Shown: piece after piece, positions 6,185-11,042 of the stretch | How positions within the stretch are numbered: position 1 is the stretch's first letter | Layout of the letters: each line of letters starts with the position of its first letter | Notes under the pieces: model-generated | What the model saw: only the letters and a program-made list of their open reading frames with translations | Told to the model about the DNA's origin: nothing | Databases searched by the model: none | Assembly: GCA_013822915.1 (NCBI GenBank) | Contig: PNLG01000101.1 | Location: 1 to 11,042, forward strand | Direction: 5' to 3' | Source: Sphingomonas sp. | Lineage (GTDB): Bacteria; Pseudomonadota; Alphaproteobacteria; Sphingomonadales; Sphingomonadaceae | Length of the DNA stretch: 11,042 bases | Program-made: the position numbers and the translations under genes

Positions 6185-6217
6185 GCAGCACGCGGCCCCA
6201 CATTGGTCGCGTGCTGC
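6185..6217 (+). other. 13-bp hairpin enclosing the likely rsh start codon
   Basis: Bases 6185-6197 (GCAGCACGCGGCC) pair with 6205-6217 (GGTCGCGTGCTGC). There are thirteen consecutive pairs, one of them G-U, around a 7-base loop. The GTG at 6211-6213 is inside the right arm. No T-run follows, so it is not a standard intrinsic terminator. It could hide the rsh start in the mRNA or act on read-through from the preceding small gene. Confidence 0.6.
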
Positions 6218-8301
6218 GCCAATATGAACTTGTCGATCGGGTCTTAAGCTACGATCCCAACGCCGACGAGGCGCTGCTAAACCGCGCCTATGTGTTTTCG
6301 CTCCAGGCGCACGGATCGCAAACGCGCGCGTCGGGCGATCCCTATTTCAGCCACCCGATCGAAGTGGCGGGCATCCTCACCGACCTGCGGCTCGACGACG
6401 AAACAATCGCGACGGCGATTCTCCACGACACGATCGAGGATACGGTCGCGACACCCGCCGAAATCCAGCGGCTGTTCGGCGACAATGTCGCGCGCATGGT
6501 CGACGGCGTGACGAAGCTGTCCAAGATCGAGGCGCAGACCGAAAGCGAGCGCGCCGCCGAAAATCTGCGCAAATTCCTGCTCGCCATGTCGGACGACATC
6601 CGGGTGCTGCTGGTCAAGCTCGCCGACCGGCTGCACAATATGCGCACGCTCCACCACATCAAGAATGAGGACAAGCGCCGCCGCATCGCGCGCGAGACAA
6701 TGGATATCTATGCGCCGCTCGCCGAACGCATCGGCATGTATGAATTCATGCGCGAAATGCAGAGCCTCGCCTTTCGTCAGCTTGAGCCCGACGCCTTTTC
6801 GTCGATCACCAAACGGTTGGAGCTGCTGAACGCGGGCGATGGTGACCGCATTGCCAAGATCGCGTCGTCGATGCGCGCACTTTTGCTGCGTCACGGGGTG
6901 GAGGCCGATGTTTGGGGCCGCGAGAAACACCCCTATTCGATCTGGCGCAAGATGAGCGAACGCCATATCAGCTTTGAGCAACTTTCCGACATCATGGCGT
7001 TTCGCGTGATCGTGCCCAATGAAGAGGATTGCTACCGCGCGCTTGGCCTCATCCATCGCCGTTGGCCGACAGTCCCGATGCGGTTCAAGGATTATATCTC
7101 GACCCCGAAGCGCAACGGCTATCGTTCGCTCCACACCACGATCATGCACGCGGAAAATACCCGCGTCGAAATCCAGATTCGCACCGCCGAAATGCATGCC
7201 GAGGCCGAGCATGGGCTGGCTGCGCACTGGGCCTATAAGCAGGGCAAGCTGCGCCCCGACACGCAGGTGCGCTGGATCGCCGACCTGGTCGAAATTCTGG
7301 ACGCCGCAGAAAGTGCCGAGGAGCTGCTCGAACACACGAAGATGGCGATGTATGCCGACCGGATTTTCGCCTTTACCCCGCGCGGCGAGCTGATCCAATT
7401 GCCCAAGGGGGCAACGCCGATCGACTTCGCCTATGCGCTCCACACCGATCTGGGCGATCAGGCGGTGGGCGCCAAGATCAACGGGCGCGTCGTGCCGCTG
7501 CGCGCGCCGATCGACAATGGCGATCAAGTCCAGATATTGCGGTCAAAGGCACAGCGCCCCCAGCCGCAATGGCTGAACTTTGCGATCACCGGCAAGGCGC
7601 GCGCCGCGATCCGCCGCCATTTACGGATCAAGGAACGCGCAGAAGCGCAGGCGCTTGGCAAGAAACTCTATGACCAGATCGTGCGGCGGCTGCCAACTGC
7701 GCTTGCCGAAGACGCACTCGATACGGCGACGCGGCGGCTGAAACTGGCCGATAGCGCGGCGTTGATGGAAGCAATCGCCCGGCGCCGCTTCACCGATGCC
7801 GAGGTCATGGACGCGCTGATGCCCGGCGCCTCCGCCGTGCTGGGCGATGCGGGGCCGGCCGCCGCTCTTGCGCCCATTTCGATCAAGGGGCTGACGCCCG
7901 GCGTCGCCTTTGACCTCGCCGAATGTTGCCACGCGGTGCCCGGCGACCGCATCGTTGGCCTGCGCCGCCCGAATGAGGGGATTGAGGTCCACAAGATCGA
8001 CTGTGCAACGCTCAAGGACAGCGACGATGCCGATTGGGTCGATCTTGCCTGGGGCGACCGCAACGAAGGCGCCGTCGCACGCATCGCGGTGCAGCTCAAG
8101 AACGAGCCCGGCGCGCTTGGCGTGGTGGCGACGATCATCGGCGCGCACAAGGCGAACATCATCAACATGCGGCTCGACAATCGCGATACCGGCTATCACA
8201 CCAATGTGATCGATATCGAAGTGCGCGACCTGACCCACCTCACCCGGCTGATCGCCGCCCTGCGCGCCGCCGACGCGGTCAGCGCGGTCGAGCGGGGGTG
8301 A
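6211..8301 (+). CDS. rsh: Bifunctional (p)ppGpp synthetase/hydrolase (RelA/SpoT, Rsh)
   Basis: This enzyme makes and degrades the stringent-response alarmone (p)ppGpp. The 696-residue product is full length. The order is an HD hydrolase domain (about 30-180) with HDTIEDT (72-78) and KLADRLHNMRTL (136-147); a synthetase domain (about 230-350) with YSIWRKM and RFKDYISTPKRNGYRSLHT (291-309), its RFKD being the bifunctional form; a TGS domain (about 384-447); a conserved-cysteine region with CC at 572-573 and Cys598; and a C-terminal ACT domain (about 624-696). Both active sites look intact. The GTG at 6211 begins the stretch LRQYELVDRV, where I expect sphingomonad homologues to start. A TTG at 6172 would add 13 residues; neither start has a clear Shine-Dalgarno sequence. 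No rpoZ lies beside it, although that pairing is common in other bacteria. A 13-bp hairpin covers the start. Confidence 0.95.
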   Translation: MLRQYELVDRVLSYDPNADEALLNRAYVFSLQAHGSQTRASGDPYFSHPIEVAGILTDLRLDDETIATAILHDTIEDTVATPAEIQRLFGDNVARMVDGVTKLSKIEAQTESERAAENLRKFLLAMSDDIRVLLVKLADRLHNMRTLHHIKNEDKRRRIARETMDIYAPLAERIGMYEFMREMQSLAFRQLEPDAFSSITKRLELLNAGDGDRIAKIASSMRALLLRHGVEADVWGREKHPYSIWRKMSERHISFEQLSDIMAFRVIVPNEEDCYRALGLIHRRWPTVPMRFKDYISTPKRNGYRSLHTTIMHAENTRVEIQIRTAEMHAEAEHGLAAHWAYKQGKLRPDTQVRWIADLVEILDAAESAEELLEHTKMAMYADRIFAFTPRGELIQLPKGATPIDFAYALHTDLGDQAVGAKINGRVVPLRAPIDNGDQVQILRSKAQRPQPQWLNFAITGKARAAIRRHLRIKERAEAQALGKKLYDQIVRRLPTALAEDALDTATRRLKLADSAALMEAIARRRFTDAEVMDALMPGASAVLGDAGPAAALAPISIKGLTPGVAFDLAECCHAVPGDRIVGLRRPNEGIEVHKIDCATLKDSDDADWVDLAWGDRNEGAVARIAVQLKNEPGALGVVATIIGAHKANIINMRLDNRDTGYHTNVIDIEVRDLTHLTRLIAALRAADAVSAVERG

Positions 8302-8365
8302 TCCCCGGTTGCCTCTCGGTTGCGCATCGCTATTCGAATGTGGGAGCTTAACCGGGAGAAACATC

Positions 8366-10180
8366 ATGGATCGTCGTCGCTTTCTTGTCTCAAGCAGCAC
8401 GGCGATGGCCGCGATCTCCGTCTCGGGGTTCATGCCGACGGCCCTTGGCGCCGCCGGCGATGCGGCGCCCGGCGACGCGGCGATGAACGCGCTGTTCGAC
8501 AAGATCTTCAACGCCAATATCGACGACAGCCCCGAAAATGCGACGCAGCTTGGGCTCGACAATGGCGCGCGCGCCGCGCTGAAAGGCAAGCTCAACGACC
8601 GATCGGCGGCAGGGCGTGACGCGGATCTGGCGCGCGCGAAGCAAGCAATTGCGGACATCACCGCGATCGACCCCGCCACGCTGTCCAAAGACGGCAAGCT
8701 CAACCGCGAAGTCGTCCTTTATTCGCTGAACAGCGGGATTACCGGGCCGCTGAAATACAATATCGGCAGCGTGCAGCGCCCGTATCGCATTTTCCAACAG
8801 GGCGGGGCCTATTTCTCGATCCCCGATTTCCTGTCCTCGTCGCACACGATCCGGAATGCCGCCGATTGCGACGCCTATCTGTCGCGCCTCGAAGCCTTTG
8901 GCACCGCACTTGACCAGGATAGCGCGATGCAACGGGCAGAGGCGGCGCGCGGCTATGTCGCCCCCGATTTCTCGCTCGACCTGACGCTGGGGCAAATGGC
9001 GAAGCTGCGCAGCGCCGCGCCCGAGGTTAGTTCGATGGCAACCTCGCTGGCGACACGGGCCAAGGCCGCCGGGATCGACGGTGATTGGGGCACGCGCGCG
9101 GCGAAGATCATTGCCGACACCGTCTATCCCGCGCTCGAACGGCAAATCGCGCTGGTCAAAGGCCTGCCGCGCCGCGCGGAGGCCGGGCTATGGGCGCTGC
9201 CAAAGGGTGACGCAATCTATGCCGACGCGCTGAAGGCGGCGACCACCACCAATTTCACGCCTGATGAAGTCCATCAATTAGGGCGTCAGCAAGTCGCCGA
9301 AATCAGCGCCGAGCTCGACAAAATCCTGCGCGCGCAGGGGCTGACGCAAGGCAGCGTCGGCGCGCGGCTGACCGCGCTCAACCAGCGGCCCGAGCAGCTT
9401 TACGCCAATACCGCCGAGGGTCGCGCCGAGCTGATCGCCGGGCTGAACGAGGGGGTGAAAGCGATGCGCGCCAAGCTGCCGCAAGCGTTCATCAACCCGC
9501 CGCAAGCGCCGCTTGAGATTCGCGCCGTGCCGGTCGAGATTCAGGATGGCGCCTCGAACGGCTATTACCGGCTGGCCTCGCTCGATGGGTCGCGGCCGGC
9601 GATTTACTTCATCAACCTGAAGGATGTCGGCGACTGGCCGAAATACACCCTGCCCTCGCTGACTTATCATGAAGGGGTGCCGGGGCATCACACGCAGCTT
9701 GCGACTGTGGCTGGCCTGAAAACGCCGCTGCTGCGCCGGTTTTCGTTTTTCGGCGCCTATTCGGAAGGCTGGGCGCTTTACGCTGAACAAGTCGCCGACG
9801 AGCTTGGCGGCTATGCCAGCCCGGTGGAGCGCGCCGGTTACCTGCAAAGCTTCCTGTTCCGCGCCGCGCGCCTGGTTGCCGACACCGGGCTCCACGCCAA
9901 GCGCTGGACCCGCGAACAGGCGACCGATTATTTCGTCGAAACGGTCGGCTTTGCGCGGCCCCGATCGCTGCGCGAGATCGAACGCTATTGCACGCAAGCC
10001 GGCCAGGCGTGCAGCTATAAAATGGGGCATATCAGCTGGCTGCGCGCACGCGACAATGCCAAGCGCATTTTGGGCGACAAGTTCGACCTCCGCCAATTCC
10101 ACGAAGTGCTGCGCGATGGCGCAGTGCCGCTGACCATCCTCGAACGGCTGGTCGAGGAACGGGCGCGGGCCGCCGTATAG
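8366..10180 (+). CDS. Tat-exported DUF885 family protein, probable metallopeptidase-like
   Basis: A 604-residue DUF885 protein. The N-terminus MDRRRFLVSS, followed by a hydrophobic stretch and ALGAAG near residue 30, looks like a twin-arginine signal, so the protein is probably exported folded to the periplasm. DUF885 proteins carry a zincin-like motif, seen here as TYHEGVPGHHTQ (433-444), with His435, Glu436 and His441 or His442 as likely metal or catalytic residues. A second conserved block, AYSEGWALYAEQ (464-475), offers Glu467 as a third ligand. The late block QAGQACSYKMGH (544-555) is also typical. Length agrees with the family. GGGAG lies about 7 bases before the ATG at 8366, and the frame open from 8309 adds nothing recognisable. 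It follows rsh after 64 bases and precedes the glycosyltransferase after 43 bases. The substrate is unknown; peptide hydrolysis is inferred from the motif only. Confidence 0.9.
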   Translation: MDRRRFLVSSSTAMAAISVSGFMPTALGAAGDAAPGDAAMNALFDKIFNANIDDSPENATQLGLDNGARAALKGKLNDRSAAGRDADLARAKQAIADITAIDPATLSKDGKLNREVVLYSLNSGITGPLKYNIGSVQRPYRIFQQGGAYFSIPDFLSSSHTIRNAADCDAYLSRLEAFGTALDQDSAMQRAEAARGYVAPDFSLDLTLGQMAKLRSAAPEVSSMATSLATRAKAAGIDGDWGTRAAKIIADTVYPALERQIALVKGLPRRAEAGLWALPKGDAIYADALKAATTTNFTPDEVHQLGRQQVAEISAELDKILRAQGLTQGSVGARLTALNQRPEQLYANTAEGRAELIAGLNEGVKAMRAKLPQAFINPPQAPLEIRAVPVEIQDGASNGYYRLASLDGSRPAIYFINLKDVGDWPKYTLPSLTYHEGVPGHHTQLATVAGLKTPLLRRFSFFGAYSEGWALYAEQVADELGGYASPVERAGYLQSFLFRAARLVADTGLHAKRWTREQATDYFVETVGFARPRSLREIERYCTQAGQACSYKMGHISWLRARDNAKRILGDKFDLRQFHEVLRDGAVPLTILERLVEERARAAV

Positions 10181-10223
10181 CGGGCACTTTGCGGCGGGCG
10201 ATTTGATCGCTAGACCGGGCGCG

Positions 10224-11042
10224 ATGAACCGTCCCGCCCTTTCCGTCGTAGTGCCCTGTTATAATGAGGAGGCCAATCTCGACGTGCTGCACGCGCGCGT
10301 GTCGGCAGCGGCGCAGGCAGCGGTGGGTGCGGATTATGAGATTATCTTCGTCAATGACGGGTCGAAGGATGCAAGCTGGCCTGTCATGCAGCAGATTGCC
10401 GCCGCCGACCCGCATCTCGTCGCGATCAACCTGTCGCGCAATCACGGCCACCAACTCGCGCTGACGGCGGGGCTTGACCTGTGCTGTGGCGCGCAAATCC
10501 TGATCATTGATGCTGATTTGCAGGATCCGCCCGAATTGCTGAGCGACATGCGCGCGACAATGGCGACGCAGGGCGCCGATGTCGTCTATGCGGTGCGCCG
10601 CCGCCGCGAGGGCGAGACCTTTTTCAAGAAGGCCACCGCCGCCGCCTTTTACCGCGTACTCGACCGCGTCACCGATACGCCGATCCCGCTCGACACGGGC
10701 GATTTCCGGCTGATGAGCAGGCGCGCGCTCGACGCGCTGCTGAGCTTGCCCGAACAGGCGCGTTTCATCCGCGGGATGGTGGCGTGGATCGGCTTTCGCC
10801 AGGTGCCGTTCGTTTATGACCGCGCGGAGCGGCATGCGGGGGAGACCAATTATCCGCTGGGCAAGATGATCCGGCTCGCGCTTGACGCGGTCACCGGATT
10901 TTCAACCGCGCCGCTGCGCTTTGCCAGCCATGTCGGCCTCGCGCTGACGGCCGCATCGCTGTTGCTGCTGGTCTATATCGCGATCGGCTTTGTCACGGGG
11001 ACCACAGTGCAGGGCTGGACCTCGACGATGCTGGTGGTGGTG
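10224..11042 (+). CDS. GtrB/ArnC-like family 2 glycosyltransferase (3' end outside window)
   Basis: The frame is open from the ATG at 10224 to the last base, giving 273 residues, and is cut by the window edge. The N-terminal GT-A domain has LSVVVPCYNEEANL (6-19), the nucleotide-sugar site FVNDGSKD (42-49), the DXD region IDADLQDPPEL (95-105), DTGDFRLMSRRAL (157-169), and the family-typical RHAGETNYPLGKM (203-215). A transmembrane helix spans about 236-258 and a second one begins at the end. This matches membrane polyprenyl-phosphate sugar transferases (GtrB, ArnC, DPM1-like), which load a sugar onto undecaprenyl phosphate for cell-envelope glycans. Relatives of about 310-330 residues suggest some 40-60 residues are missing. 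There is no Shine-Dalgarno sequence; TTGATC and CTAG lie 11-21 bases upstream. The sugar cannot be told from sequence. Confidence 0.9.
   Translation, partial: MNRPALSVVVPCYNEEANLDVLHARVSAAAQAAVGADYEIIFVNDGSKDASWPVMQQIAAADPHLVAINLSRNHGHQLALTAGLDLCCGAQILIIDADLQDPPELLSDMRATMATQGADVVYAVRRRREGETFFKKATAAAFYRVLDRVTDTPIPLDTGDFRLMSRRALDALLSLPEQARFIRGMVAWIGFRQVPFVYDRAERHAGETNYPLGKMIRLALDAVTGFSTAPLRFASHVGLALTAASLLLLVYIAIGFVTGTTVQGWTSTMLVVV

Noticed and set aside
6277..7527. 416-codon open frame on the minus strand inside rsh
   Set aside because: It is antisense to a gene with every expected motif, and its composition is that of a reverse-frame shadow.
8306..8323. Direct repeat CGGTTGC with an 11-base period before the DUF885 gene
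   Set aside because: Seven-base repeats are expected by chance here, and no promoter or operator pattern goes with it.
10203..10223. TTGATC and CTAG before the glycosyltransferase, similar to TTGACC and ATAG before the thioesterase (4739-4748)
   Set aside because: The distances to the start codons differ (21 and 36 bases) and no proper -10 element is found, so a shared promoter motif is not supported.
10032..10835. Minus-strand open frame across the DUF885 end and glycosyltransferase start
   Set aside because: It is antisense to two well-supported genes and shows no recognisable domain.
1..11042. Search for mobile elements, CRISPR arrays, toxin-antitoxin or defence genes
   Set aside because: No repeat-spacer pattern, transposase, integrase, tRNA-linked junction or composition break was seen; every large frame belongs to a known core family.

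Overview
The window reads as ordinary, high-GC core chromosome from an alphaproteobacterium, most likely one of the Sphingomonadales. The grounds are the sequence style of ClpS, the Rsh protein and the AlaC-type aminotransferase, the placement of clpS, a phasin and a class I PHA synthase together, and a small secreted protein resembling what I remember as the CC_3452 family. No phylogenetic search was possible, so the order is an inference. I see no insertion sequence, phage gene, integrase, CRISPR array, tRNA or rRNA. There is no sign of a new multi-gene system.

Layout. Positions 82-3326 hold three minus-strand genes, with phaC furthest upstream, then the phasin gene, then clpS. The phasin gene has its own good promoter and a terminator, so it is probably a separate unit. 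The 190-bp gap at 3327-3516 is a divergent promoter region. From it, alaC and then a hotdog-fold thioesterase run on the plus strand and meet a convergent HxlR-type regulator gene. That regulator is divergent from a small secreted four-cysteine protein across a 152-bp gap containing a large dyad. The plus strand continues with the bifunctional (p)ppGpp synthetase/hydrolase rsh, a Tat-type secreted DUF885 protein, and a membrane GtrB/ArnC-like glycosyltransferase cut by the window end.

How the genes fit together. The phasin and PhaC form a polyhydroxyalkanoate (carbon storage granule) module, and Rsh is the central starvation-response enzyme. AlaC makes alanine from pyruvate and the thioesterase cleaves acyl-CoA, so the window leans towards carbon and nutrient balance, but no operon ties them together.

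The most interesting signals are regulatory. The likely GTG start of rsh lies inside a 13-bp hairpin. A TGC/GCA-rich dyad brackets the phasin promoter. A 42-bp interrupted palindrome sits exactly between the HxlR gene and the small secreted gene. Two C7 tracts sit in the clpS promoter and in its first codons. No gap exceeds 300 bp. Positions 1-81, downstream of clpS, show nothing I can name.
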